NCBI GenBank assembly: GCA_019118665.1
Contig: DWYM01000037.1
Span: forward strand, 1-50,281
DNA length: 50,281 nucleotides
Reading direction: 5' to 3'
Source of the DNA: Candidatus Mediterraneibacter intestinipullorum
Lineage (GTDB): Bacteria; Bacillota; Clostridia; Lachnospirales; Lachnospiraceae
Part shown: piece after piece, positions 8,149 to 16,822 of the stretch
Layout: every line of letters starts with the position of its first letter
How positions within the stretch are numbered: the first letter of the stretch is position 1
The notes under the pieces: model-generated
What the model saw: the letters and a program-made list of their open reading frames with translations, nothing else
Databases searched by the model: none
Told to the model about the DNA's origin: nothing
Made by a program: the position numbers and the translations under genes

Positions 8149-9951
8149 TCAGTCCAGAACGATAACACAGTCATATCCCCCGCTGAGCTTTTCCAACTCT
8201 TCCTCGCTTACGCTCTCCACTGTATCCACATTTGGCGTCCAGAGAAAATATCTGCACACATACCGCACCTCCCCGCTGGACACCTGTCCGTTCTCATCCG
8301 ATGCCGCCACCAGATAGGTCCGTTCATCAATCTCACCGTTTTCATACCACCGGTCCCCCAAAGCCTGCTCCACCCTGCCGGGCAGGGAGGCCTCATAATC
8401 CGCCCGGATGCTGCGCAGACCGTTGGCCTCGGAATAAAAGAAATTCACTCCGATAAGGATTGTCACCAGCACCGCATACTGGTATCTCCGCTTCGCCCCC
8501 GGGGACGAATACGCCCTGTACGCTCCCCGCTCATCAATATCCACAGCAAAAGAACCTTCCATATCCACCGTCGCCCCCATGATCAGAACTCCCGCAAACA
8601 GCGTCATGACGCTGCAGGCGTATCGCTCAAAACCGGACAGGCGCAGAGCTTCCTCCGCCGGCATGAAATACAGATACATATACAGCATGCCCACATAGTA
8701 GAGAACGACCATCACAATTCCGGTCGGCAAAATATATCTCAGCCTCCAGCGCTTTTTCATATGAAACCTGGCGTACAAAATTGCCCCGGCGGCAAGAGAA
8801 ATGCACACAATGAACACCTGCGCCGCCCGCCCCGACAGATCAAAGGAAGTCTCAAGAAAATCCCTCGTCACCTGACCGTAAAATCCTTCCCCCACAGGTG
8901 CTCCGTATTCCACAGCAGTCTTTCCCATCTCAAATTTCCCCTCAAAGCCTGCCAGATCCACATCGAGATGACGCTGCCACGCCAGTGAAGGAAGCGCAGC
9001 CCCGCAGAGCATCAGCGCCCCACAGACTAATATTTTTGCCCGCTTCCCGAGGGAGCCGGTCTTACCCGCGCCCCCCTTTCCGCTCTCTGTTTTCCGGTTT
9101 TCCCGCCTGGCATAAAAGTTCCTCCACAGCGCGTAGATTCCCGCCGCTCCTGCAAAAAACAATCCTGTGTTCTTGACAATCCCCATAAACCCAAGCAGAA
9201 TCACTTGAAGGATGCAAAGCTTCCATTTTTCTGTGCAATACCGGAAGGAAACCGCTGCGGACGCCATCGCCAGGAGGGGCAGGAGAAAATCCACCAGCAG
9301 GTTGTTGATCCGGATCGTCAGATTCGGATAAGACAAGAGCGCGCACCCCATCCCCAGAAACGAGTAGAGAAGAAACCGCCTCCGCTCTTTCACAATGCCA
9401 AACACCGCATAGAAGCAGGCGATCACCATACTGTTTTGAGCAAGGAGCATGATGCCCTGTGACCGTCCGGCAAACCGGCACACATAGTAGATAAACACGC
9501 TGCTGCCCGGCGGATAATCCCGAAACGGTATCATGACCGTATCCGCCCCCGGGAAATAATCCGTGGACAGCAGGTATTTCACGATCAGAGCCCAGTGGGA
9601 AAAGTTATCATAATGGAGTAATTTCAGGTCCAGGGAGAGCAGGAGGAACACCACAGCTCCCGCTCCAAAGCAGAATCCCAACAGACTCCACTTCAAAGGG
9701 CGTATCTTCCTTCTAAAGAGAAGGACCGCAAATACGATAAATCCCGCCAGCCCGCCAAAGAACGCCACATCCGCCGCCAGAGCCAGAACTCCCAGCAGCC
9801 CGCCAAAGAAGAGTACAAGACTGATGCCCGCCATGCAGACGACAGGCACAAACCAGCTCTTTATCTTCCCAAACCGGGAGACAACAAAAAAGTATCCCCA
9901 AAACGACATCAGGAGCAGCGCTGTCTCTGTCAGCCTGTACAACCCTTCCAT
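8149..9951 (-). CDS. Polytopic membrane protein, probable GT-C type glycosyltransferase
   Basis: 600 aa, about 12 hydrophobic segments, with a soluble C-terminal domain of about 120 residues. The extracellular loop near residue 115-150 (HYDNFSHWALIVKYL, then PFRDYPPGSSVFIYY) resembles the acidic substrate loops of lipid-linked-sugar-dependent GT-C enzymes, but no family was firmly recognised. It is the last gene of the cyclic-di-GMP/glycan operon, 13 bp after the BcsA-like gene, so a role in building, modifying or moving the same polysaccharide is inferred. Confidence 0.6.
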   Translation of the reverse strand: MEGLYRLTETALLLMSFWGYFFVVSRFGKIKSWFVPVVCMAGISLVLFFGGLLGVLALAADVAFFGGLAGFIVFAVLLFRRKIRPLKWSLLGFCFGAGAVVFLLLSLDLKLLHYDNFSHWALIVKYLLSTDYFPGADTVMIPFRDYPPGSSVFIYYVCRFAGRSQGIMLLAQNSMVIACFYAVFGIVKERRRFLLYSFLGMGCALLSYPNLTIRINNLLVDFLLPLLAMASAAVSFRYCTEKWKLCILQVILLGFMGIVKNTGLFFAGAAGIYALWRNFYARRENRKTESGKGGAGKTGSLGKRAKILVCGALMLCGAALPSLAWQRHLDVDLAGFEGKFEMGKTAVEYGAPVGEGFYGQVTRDFLETSFDLSGRAAQVFIVCISLAAGAILYARFHMKKRWRLRYILPTGIVMVVLYYVGMLYMYLYFMPAEEALRLSGFERYACSVMTLFAGVLIMGATVDMEGSFAVDIDERGAYRAYSSPGAKRRYQYAVLVTILIGVNFFYSEANGLRSIRADYEASLPGRVEQALGDRWYENGEIDERTYLVAASDENGQVSSGEVRYVCRYFLWTPNVDTVESVSEEELEKLSGGYDCVIVLD

Positions 9952-9964
9952 TTTCTCACCTCTC

Positions 9965-12007
9965 TTATCTTCTCTCCCACCTCATACGGATGTTCCGGCA
10001 CACCTCGTCGTAAACCGTCATCCACGGATCGATCTCTCTTGGCAGGGAATGTTTCCGGTCATGGATGATCTGCATCCAGTTCCTCCTGCTCTCCTCATCC
10101 ACAGGACTGACTACTGCGGCCAGAAATACCTCCGGCCGCATCCCTGACATTCCAGAGAGCGTTTCACTCCCTGTTTTATCTTCCTCCCGGGCTGCTTCTG
10201 CCTGTGCGTCCTCTTCCTGCATGGCGCCTTCCATACCGCCTTCTTCTCTGCTGTAAACGCATGCCGCGTTCAGGGCAGCCCTGTAATGCTCCGTGGTGAC
10301 CACGACCCGGAATGTATCCCCTTTTTCCATTCCCATCACGCCCGGAATCCGCAGCGCGATCCCCTCCTCGGACACATCTACCGTCTTTCCCTTCCAGCAT
10401 TCTCCAGCTCTCCATACTTCCGCCTTCTCCTCTGCCCCGATCCGGTCCGAGATGCGCCGGGACTCCCTTCCGAGCATAAAGAATACGGCATACAGAAGGG
10501 AAACCAGGTTGTAACCAAGCCAGAAAAGAATGACGCTGCTGTATACCAGCGCCAGTCCATACTTTCCCCGCAGAAAGCGGAGAATGGACGCAGCCGTAAG
10601 CAGGATCAGGATACCGTGGGGGATCAGATATCGGAAAGAAGCGGTCTGCACTCTCTGCTTCTTCTTGTCCGTTACTTTAAATTTCTTGTAATGGATGCCA
10701 ACGGATTCCAGAAAAACCGGAATGATCAGGTAGGGCGCAAGGATCGTATCGATGATCTGGCTCCACCGCATATTCCGGATGTTGGTGCTCAAATATCCCA
10801 TTGACACCCGGTAGGACAGGTGGGAAGGCAGCCAGAACAGCAGCAGCTCCCAGAATCCGCACTCCACAAGGCGGAATCCGAACAGCGCAAAGAGGATGGG
10901 CGACAGGATGAAGATCATCCGGCACAGAAAGGACCACCAGTACAGATATGAGTTCAGGTAGGACAGGCGGGCTTGAATGGTAAGATCTTTTGTAAAGACC
11001 GCGTTCGTATTCTGGATGCTCTGGATCACGCCCCTTGCCCACCGTACTCTCTGGCCGATCATACTGGCCACTGTCGTTGTGGAAAGCCCCGCGGCAAGAA
11101 CTTCCGATGAAGCATATGTTATATAGCCTGCTTTCTGAAGGCGCAGGCTGGTCTCAAAATCTTCTGTCACAGTATCATAAGGGAACCCGCCGATCTCTTC
11201 CAGAGCCGCGCGCAGGATGACGGTGTTGCTCCCGGTGTACACGGCCGCGTTGGCAGCATTTCTCATCACATTGATCTCCCGGGAAAAGAAATCCTGCTCA
11301 TTCGGGATATCTTTCTCCGAGAACAGGTTGAACTGGAACAGATCCTGATTATAGAAGCTCTGAGGGGTCTGCACCAGCCCCATCCGCTTATCCGGTATGA
11401 AAAAATACGGGACTGTTTTGATGAGAAACTTTCTCCTCGGGATCATATCCGCATCAAAGGTGGCGATCAGCGGAGAAGATGTGCGTGAAAGGGCATAGTT
11501 ATAATTTCCTGACTTGGCGTGACGATTGTCCGAAAGCCCCAGATAACCCACTCCAAGATGTTCCGCCAGTTCCCTGATCTCCTCCCGGTCCCCATCGTCA
11601 CACACATAGATATGGACCTTGTCCGGATCCGGATATTCCAAAAATGTACAGGCGTTGATGGTCTTATAGAGAAGCTTTGCGGATTCGTTGTGAGTGGCGA
11701 TGAACACATCCACATCCGGGAACCGGTCGGCGGAAACGTCCGGCAGAGGAAGCTCATGACCGCTGCTTTTCATCCTGTTGACCATCAGCTCCATCACTCC
11801 CAGAGATGTGACTGTCTCTGCCGCTGCCAGAGCGATCCCGGCGGCAGTCTGCAGGATTCCCTCCCTCCACGGCAGCGTAAAGAAGATCCTCCAGATCAGA
11901 TAGACAGACAGAAAAACGATCGTCGCTATGAACCACCTGTTTCTTTTCTTCTCATCCGTCATGTTTTCCACTTCTCTGTCCCCTGCCTTCCTGCTCCTTG
12001 ACGCCAT
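9965..12007 (-). CDS. BcsA-like family 2 glycosyltransferase with C-terminal PilZ domain
   Basis: 680 aa processive membrane glycosyltransferase. Two N-terminal helices (about 25-70), then the GT-A catalytic core with DDG (137-139), DAD (185-187), TED (281-283) and QRVRW (319-323), the full D,D,D,QxxRW set of cellulose/hyaluronan synthases, then further helices (about 350-510). The C-terminus is a PilZ cyclic-di-GMP receptor with both key motifs: RxxxR (R517-R521) and DxSxxG (543-548). So polymer synthesis is probably switched on by c-di-GMP, as in bacterial cellulose synthase. An alternative start (MTDEKK) at 11962 would reduce overlap with the upstream gene from 56 to 11 nt. Product polymer unknown. 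Confidence 0.88.
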   Translation of the reverse strand: MASRSRKAGDREVENMTDEKKRNRWFIATIVFLSVYLIWRIFFTLPWREGILQTAAGIALAAAETVTSLGVMELMVNRMKSSGHELPLPDVSADRFPDVDVFIATHNESAKLLYKTINACTFLEYPDPDKVHIYVCDDGDREEIRELAEHLGVGYLGLSDNRHAKSGNYNYALSRTSSPLIATFDADMIPRRKFLIKTVPYFFIPDKRMGLVQTPQSFYNQDLFQFNLFSEKDIPNEQDFFSREINVMRNAANAAVYTGSNTVILRAALEEIGGFPYDTVTEDFETSLRLQKAGYITYASSEVLAAGLSTTTVASMIGQRVRWARGVIQSIQNTNAVFTKDLTIQARLSYLNSYLYWWSFLCRMIFILSPILFALFGFRLVECGFWELLLFWLPSHLSYRVSMGYLSTNIRNMRWSQIIDTILAPYLIIPVFLESVGIHYKKFKVTDKKKQRVQTASFRYLIPHGILILLTAASILRFLRGKYGLALVYSSVILFWLGYNLVSLLYAVFFMLGRESRRISDRIGAEEKAEVWRAGECWKGKTVDVSEEGIALRIPGVMGMEKGDTFRVVVTTEHYRAALNAACVYSREEGGMEGAMQEEDAQAEAAREEDKTGSETLSGMSGMRPEVFLAAVVSPVDEESRRNWMQIIHDRKHSLPREIDPWMTVYDEVCRNIRMRWERR

Positions 12008-13145
12008 ATTCTCCGCCTACCTTTCTCCTGTTTAAAAACACCCATATTCTCTGTATCCGATATGAGAAAAAGAATAAGACCCCATCACAGATCAGCTTTG
12101 CCGCTGCCGGTTCTGTGTGGAAAAAGGATGACACAGCATACACAGACAAAGAGGACGCAGCCATGGTCCCGACACACAACAAAAGATACCGGAAAGCCTC
12201 TCCCTTCCACCCTGCTGTCCCGGGTTTTCCCGGCTTATGAAAGACCCAGCTTCGGTTCAGCGCAAAGTTTACTGCCGCTGAGAGAACCCGCGCCGCCACA
12301 GTGGCGGCAGCGATCCGCCAGAACTGCCCTTCGTTCCCCGCATAGGGAAATCCGGCGCTCCCCCGAAGTATCTGTATCTGTTCAAAGGCTTTTTCAAAAA
12401 TCCAGAACAGGGACAGATCCAGCAGAGTGCAGACCATGGAAGTCAGCACAAACCTGCCCGGTCCCTGAAAAAGCGCCCCCATCACACGGATACTGTCCCG
12501 GACAGGACGGAAGTGAGTGCCTGCATTGTCATTCACATAGACGGTCTCTATCTTCTCTGTCACAATGGGAATCCCCTGCTGCGCACAGACAAGCAGGACC
12601 CGCGTCTCATACTCGAACCTGTCCCCCGGGGTCTGAAGCATCAGGTCCAGCAGGCTCCCATCAAAGGCCCGGAACCCTGTCTGTGTATCTCCTAAGTACA
12701 TTCCTCCGAAAAGCCAGAAGATCACAGAGGAAACGCGGTTCCCGAACCGGGACTTCCACGGGACCTCCTTCCCTGTAAAATCCCTGCCGCCCAGGATCAG
12801 CGCGCCCGGACATTCCTCCACGGTTTCCAAAAGCCGGACTCCGTCTTCCGGAAGATGCTGTCCGTCACAGTCCAGGCACAGGATTCTGCAATCTGTCCCG
12901 GCGGATTCTCTCACATATCGGAAACCGGTTTTGAGCGCCTGTCCTTTTCCTTTGTTTTCCTCGTGGCGGAGGACAAGGCAGTCGTCCATCCCGGCAACCC
13001 GGTCAAATATTTTCCGGTAATCCGCGCCGGACCCATCGTCAACGACCACGATCTTCGATGAGATCTTGTCACGAAGTCCGGCAATCTGTCCGCACAATCC
13101 GGGCTCCGGCTCAAGAGCCGGAATGATGATATAAGTCCTCTCCAT
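11952..13145 (-). CDS. Family 2 glycosyltransferase fused to GtrA-like membrane domain
   Basis: 397 aa. Residues 1-235 are a DPM/polyprenyl-phosphate-sugar-synthase-like GT2 domain (IIPALEPEPGL, VVVDDGSG, LCLDCDGQH, GDTQTGFRAF). Residues about 237-385 form a four-helix GtrA domain (FVLTSMVCTLLDLSLFW, FALNRSWVFHK). Such fusions load a sugar onto a lipid carrier and help move it across the membrane. The gene overlaps the GGDEF gene upstream (35 nt) and the BcsA-like gene downstream, so it is translated as part of the c-di-GMP operon and may supply lipid-linked sugar to the polymerase or to the GT-C-like protein. Confidence 0.87.
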   Translation of the reverse strand: MERTYIIIPALEPEPGLCGQIAGLRDKISSKIVVVDDGSGADYRKIFDRVAGMDDCLVLRHEENKGKGQALKTGFRYVRESAGTDCRILCLDCDGQHLPEDGVRLLETVEECPGALILGGRDFTGKEVPWKSRFGNRVSSVIFWLFGGMYLGDTQTGFRAFDGSLLDLMLQTPGDRFEYETRVLLVCAQQGIPIVTEKIETVYVNDNAGTHFRPVRDSIRVMGALFQGPGRFVLTSMVCTLLDLSLFWIFEKAFEQIQILRGSAGFPYAGNEGQFWRIAAATVAARVLSAAVNFALNRSWVFHKPGKPGTAGWKGEAFRYLLLCVGTMAASSLSVYAVSSFFHTEPAAAKLICDGVLFFFSYRIQRIWVFLNRRKVGGEYGVKEQEGRGQRSGKHDG

Positions 13146-14856
13146 CTTCCGTTATCCCTTCTTTCCTGTCCAGTATCCTGCTCCTTGGGCAGTCCGCCCT
13201 GCACCCTATGCACTCCCTTCTCATGCAGGAGATCATTTTTTTATTGATATAGAAACAGTCTTTACCCAGATATTTGGAGATATACAAAGCTGTATCCGCA
13301 CATTGGTACAGTTTCTTATAATCTCTCATACTTCCGTCTATAGGGACCGCGCCGATACTCACTGAGACCCGGTACTTCTCATACTCGTCTTTCATTGTCA
13401 TATGCACCCCGGCAAGAAGTGAATCGAACTTCTCTTCCAGGATCTTTTCCGGCACCGGGTTACATATAAGCACGATAAATTCATCCCCTCCCAGCCGCGC
13501 GATAACATCCTCGTCCCGGAAAGCCCCGGACAGGCATTGGGCGAACCGCTGAAGAGCCCGGTCTCCCTCGGGATGCCCTTCAAAGTCATTGATCTGTTTA
13601 AAATTATCCAGATCCAGAAGGATCAGCGCTCCGCCAGGATGCTCTTTTTTCAGAAACATCTCTGCCCGGCGTTCAAAACCGCTCCTGTTATAAAGCCCTG
13701 TCAGCCGGTCGCACTCCGCCTCTGTCCGCGCCGCCCACAGTTGATCCTCCATCCGGTCGATGCCGTGAGATTTCTCCACATACCCTCTCTCCAGCTGAAA
13801 GATCATATCCATCAGAAGTCTCAGCTCCGGGATCTCACTGTCGTCCTCCGCCGGATCCCGCTCTCCCCTGAGAATGCCGTATATTCCTTCCCTGATCTGC
13901 TCAAAGCGGAGGAACAGATATTTTTTCAGGTGATACCGCACCATCAGGACCGTCAGCACACAGATCAATCCGATCACTGCCAACCCGATCCAGAACGTGA
14001 GCAGCACATTTCCCACTACCCGGTCCAGACCCGAAAATGCCACCAGATACATGTCATCCAGATCTCTTACCACAGCGCTCTGATACGCGCCGTTGATATG
14101 GAGAAATACCGGTTCCCCTTTCGGTATCCGGGACAGATATTCCAGCATTTCCTGTCCTTCCTGAACATCCCGGATCTGAATATCCTGGCTGTTGTTCTCA
14201 GTGATCCCGAATACGCTGCCCTTTACTTTTCCCACCGCAAAGATGCTGGTCTCATATTCTGTTGTCGCCTGTCTTAAAATCGTTCCCACCACTTCCTTGC
14301 CGCTCACCAGTCCTGACCGGGATATGTCCGCATCAATACGCACCGCCGCAAACTGTCCTGACCCGGAACCGGCAATCACATAGAAATATTCAGGGCGGTT
14401 TCGGAAATCCGGTGTATCCATATGGACAGCGACCTTTTCCCCCTGCGGCAGATCTGCCAGTTCTTCCATCACCGCATCCTCTGACCTGCTGCCTTCCAGC
14501 GTTTCATCCGTACTCAAAAAAATCTCTCCGGAAGAGTCAAGCAGGGAGATTTCTCCTACCTCCATGATCCCTTTTAAGAACTCCAGTCCATTTCTTCCGA
14601 TCATCTGTGTATCATGGGATGCGATGTATTCCACTGCCCGCGCCCGGCTTATATAGTCCTCCTCCAGATGCTCCACCTTCTCCTCATACTCCTGAGTCTC
14701 CCGGTTGAGATTAGACTCCACGCTTACCAGCAGCTGCTCCAGATATCTGCCGTTCTCGTCTTTCCCTCTCTTATACAGGCTGACCGCAAAAATAAGTACA
14801 GACAGGACCGCCGAAAACAGAAAGATTGCTGCCAGCCTCTTATACAGTCTCCTCAT
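13111..14856 (-). CDS. Membrane-bound diguanylate cyclase (GGDEF) with Cys-rich tail
   Basis: 581 aa. A helix at 8-28, an extracellular Cache-like sensor region (30-280), a second helix (282-307), a short coiled linker, then a GGDEF domain (about 380-540). GGDEF is intact at 456-460 and an inhibitory I-site RxxD (RDED, 447-450) precedes it with the normal 5-residue gap, so this should be an active, product-inhibited cyclase making c-di-GMP. Unusually, the C-terminus carries C544, C549, C552 and C556 (C-x4-C-x2-C-x3-C), a possible metal or Fe-S site. It overlaps the EAL gene by 17 nt and the GT2 gene by 35 nt. Confidence 0.92.
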   Translation of the reverse strand: MRRLYKRLAAIFLFSAVLSVLIFAVSLYKRGKDENGRYLEQLLVSVESNLNRETQEYEEKVEHLEEDYISRARAVEYIASHDTQMIGRNGLEFLKGIMEVGEISLLDSSGEIFLSTDETLEGSRSEDAVMEELADLPQGEKVAVHMDTPDFRNRPEYFYVIAGSGSGQFAAVRIDADISRSGLVSGKEVVGTILRQATTEYETSIFAVGKVKGSVFGITENNSQDIQIRDVQEGQEMLEYLSRIPKGEPVFLHINGAYQSAVVRDLDDMYLVAFSGLDRVVGNVLLTFWIGLAVIGLICVLTVLMVRYHLKKYLFLRFEQIREGIYGILRGERDPAEDDSEIPELRLLMDMIFQLERGYVEKSHGIDRMEDQLWAARTEAECDRLTGLYNRSGFERRAEMFLKKEHPGGALILLDLDNFKQINDFEGHPEGDRALQRFAQCLSGAFRDEDVIARLGGDEFIVLICNPVPEKILEEKFDSLLAGVHMTMKDEYEKYRVSVSIGAVPIDGSMRDYKKLYQCADTALYISKYLGKDCFYINKKMISCMRRECIGCRADCPRSRILDRKEGITEDGEDLYHHSGS

Positions 14857-15625
14857 ATCTGCTCCTCCATCTGATATACTGCTCTTTTGTCAACGGCCTG
14901 GAGTAATAGTAGCCCTGTCCCAAATAACATTGATTTTCCATGAGAAACCGGATCTGTTCTTCCGTTTCCACCCCTTCAGCCACCACTTCCATGCCCAGCC
15001 GTCCTGCCATGTCAATGGTAGAGGCAAGGATAACGTCCGCCCTTGGATCCCCGATCCTGCTGACAAAATGCCTGTCCAGCTTCAGGATGTCAAAACGGAT
15101 CTCCTGGAGCAGTTTCAAAGTGGAGTTCCCGGTTCCGTAGTCATCCATGGCAATCCGGTATCCCTCTTTTTGGAGCTGGTGAGCAAACCGCATCAGCTCA
15201 GCTCCGTCATCCCCTTCCGCCGCAGTCTCTGTAATCTCAAAGAAAATCTCTCCGGGCTGTATACCGTAATGGGCTGTGACTTTCCTGATCCAATCCGGAC
15301 CGCCCTCACGCCCCGCATGCAGCCTGGACAGATTCACCGACACCGGTCCGAACAAACACCCCCTCTGTTTCGCTTCGCAGGCGTCTTTGCAGACAATCTT
15401 TACGACTTCTTCGTCCAGGGCCGGCATAAGCCCCGCCTGCTCCAACTCCGAGACGAACCGGTCCGGAGGGATCAGCGCTCCGTCCTTCCTCTGCCACCGG
15501 ACAAGCGCCTCGCCTCCCCTGGAACTGCCTGTCCTCATGTCGATCTGTGGCTGGTACCAGACGTAAAAGTCTCTGTTTTTTATCGCTTCTGTGAAACTTT
15601 GCTCCACCCTGGATAAGTCCTCCAT
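14840..15625 (-). CDS. Cyclic-di-GMP phosphodiesterase (stand-alone EAL domain)
   Basis: 261 aa, just an EAL domain with no sensor. All catalytic positions expected of an active enzyme are visible: EALVRW (39-44), VNLSRLH, the Glu of FEITET, the DD of AMDDYGTGNS, the Lys of LKLDRHF, the Glu of EGVETEEQ and the Gln of GQGYYYSRP. It should linearise c-di-GMP to pGpG. It is the first gene of the operon; GGAGG lies about 10 nt before the start. Having a soluble hydrolase co-transcribed with a membrane cyclase and a PilZ effector argues for a locally balanced c-di-GMP pool. Confidence 0.92.
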   Translation of the reverse strand: MEDLSRVEQSFTEAIKNRDFYVWYQPQIDMRTGSSRGGEALVRWQRKDGALIPPDRFVSELEQAGLMPALDEEVVKIVCKDACEAKQRGCLFGPVSVNLSRLHAGREGGPDWIRKVTAHYGIQPGEIFFEITETAAEGDDGAELMRFAHQLQKEGYRIAMDDYGTGNSTLKLLQEIRFDILKLDRHFVSRIGDPRADVILASTIDMAGRLGMEVVAEGVETEEQIRFLMENQCYLGQGYYYSRPLTKEQYIRWRSRYEETV

Positions 15626-15733
15626 TCACACAATGCCTCCGCACATATATAAAACTCTGCATCTTCAGTATCATTAGGATGCCTGAAAATGAGAAACTTT
15701 ATGCTTTGCGTGTTTTTTCTCTGGCATTTGCGC

Positions 15734-15760
15734 AAAAAAGGCAGGGTACAACGCCCTGCC
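15734..15760 (-). terminator. Intrinsic terminator
   Basis: GGCAGGG (15740-15746) pairs with CCCTGCC (15754-15760); on the minus strand the stem is followed by six T. It probably ends transcription of the MNT/HEPN pair and insulates the c-di-GMP operon. Confidence 0.8.
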
Positions 15761-15825
15761 CTGTTTCCAAAATATTCTGTTCTTTACTGTTTCCTAAAAG
15801 AAAAACGGCGCAAAATATCCTTCAA

Positions 15826-15866
15826 AGTGCCATTTAAAAACACCTTTTGGCACTTTAAATGGCACT
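15826..15866. repeat. 13-bp perfect inverted repeat with internal direct repeat
   Basis: AGTGCCATTTAAA (15826-15838) pairs with 15854-15866; TGGCACT also occurs a second time at 15848-15854. It sits 20 bp after the HEPN stop codon. A run of A follows on the plus strand, i.e. T before the stem on the minus strand, so it is not a standard terminator for that gene. Function unknown; a remnant end of a mobile element or an RNA hairpin is possible. Confidence 0.5.
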
Positions 15867-15886
15867 AAAAAAATATATACCCTATA

Positions 15887-16285
15887 TCAAGAATAATTTC
15901 CTTCCCCTGAGTCTTCTTGCTCTTCTATGGCATCCAAATTCATCTTTTCAGCCTGTAAAAGTGTCAACAGCCAATCATACAATTCCTGAGGATATCGGAT
16001 CTTTACTCCATAAGGCGTCAGATCATCACATATTTCAAGATATTTTTCATCCACTTCTGTATATTCCTGCAACATTTCTGCTAACAAACCGAGATCATGT
16101 GTCTTCTCAATCGTAACGCCTCTGGAAATCAAAACACCTTTCAGGAGCTTTTCTATAGCCTGCTGGCAATGGTAACAAATAATCTCCAGCGGTTTCGGAT
16201 ACATATGCTCATACAGATGTTTCGCCGCAAGGAAATCCATCCTGGCAAACTCCATCCACTCTTTCAAAGTTTTTTCATTTTTCAT
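15887..16285 (-). CDS. HEPN domain protein, partner of MNT nucleotidyltransferase
   Basis: 132 aa, all-helical. Typical HEPN features: ARMDFLAAKHLYEH, CYHCQQAIEKLLKGVLI and KTHDLGLL. In HepT toxins an R-x4-6-H motif forms the RNase site; here I see only RGVTIEKTH (R-x7-H) and no clear canonical motif, so toxin activity is doubtful. It overlaps the MNT gene by 11 nt, so they are co-translated. The pair could be a toxin-antitoxin module (MntA modifies HepT by AMPylation in studied cases) or a non-toxic substrate-binding/nucleotidyltransferase pair. Confidence 0.8.
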   Translation of the reverse strand: MKNEKTLKEWMEFARMDFLAAKHLYEHMYPKPLEIICYHCQQAIEKLLKGVLISRGVTIEKTHDLGLLAEMLQEYTEVDEKYLEICDDLTPYGVKIRYPQELYDWLLTLLQAEKMNLDAIEEQEDSGEGNYS

Positions 16286-16589
16286 ATAACAGCACGCCCT
16301 CCTGCTTTACGACCTTTTCAAGGGTATTCTCTTTCGCCCTTTCATCAAAAGACGATTCATAGCCCACAACAATATCTACCGGACGTTTCCGAACTCCACG
16401 AAGGGATTTATATGCTTTCTGGGACAGTTCTATTTTATTCCCGGCATCATCAGGAACAACAACATAAAAGTCATAATCGCTATCCTCATTATAGGTATCT
16501 TTTGCAAAGGAACCGAACAGATAGATTCGTTTCGGCATGATAGTCATACAGATTCTGTCTTTAATTGCATTGATCTCATTGTTGATCAT
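16275..16589 (-). CDS. MNT-type minimal nucleotidyltransferase
   Basis: About 104 aa. The polymerase-beta-type motif GSX10DXD is intact (GSFAKDTYNEDSDYD, near residues 26-40), with a third acidic position in PVDIVVG. Such small MNT proteins pair with HEPN proteins and can AMPylate them. ATG 16589 is preferred to the in-frame GTG at 16598 because AAAGGA lies about 10 nt before the ATG but only 2 nt before the GTG. First gene of the MNT-HEPN pair. Confidence 0.82.
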   Translation of the reverse strand: MINNEINAIKDRICMTIMPKRIYLFGSFAKDTYNEDSDYDFYVVVPDDAGNKIELSQKAYKSLRGVRKRPVDIVVGYESSFDERAKENTLEKVVKQEGVLLYEK

Positions 16590-16822
16590 CCAGTTCACAT
16601 CCTTTCAAAAAACTTATCAGAGATTCCGCTTTCTGTTCATTCATAGTATATCACACAACCGCCTGCTTATCTATCGAAAAGAATATTCAGATAAGTCACT
16701 TTCCTCAAAACTATCTTTTATGACTGAAAAAATGAGCAGGATTTCACGGATATTTTTTCAATTATTTCTTCCGTCCCCGGAGCGCGCCCCTTCTCTGATC
16801 TAAACTCCCCCCCTTTTCCAGT

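Noticed and set aside
13537-14277. 246-codon plus-strand open frame
   Set aside because: Antisense to the GGDEF gene, with composition dictated by the opposite strand; no start signal.
15306-15674. 122-codon minus-strand frame over the EAL gene start
   Set aside because: Overlaps the EAL coding sequence in another frame; EAL has all catalytic residues and a good ribosome binding site.
15626-15886. Possible c-di-GMP riboswitch before the EAL gene
   Set aside because: I looked for the GEMM core and found no convincing match; only a terminator and an inverted repeat are present.
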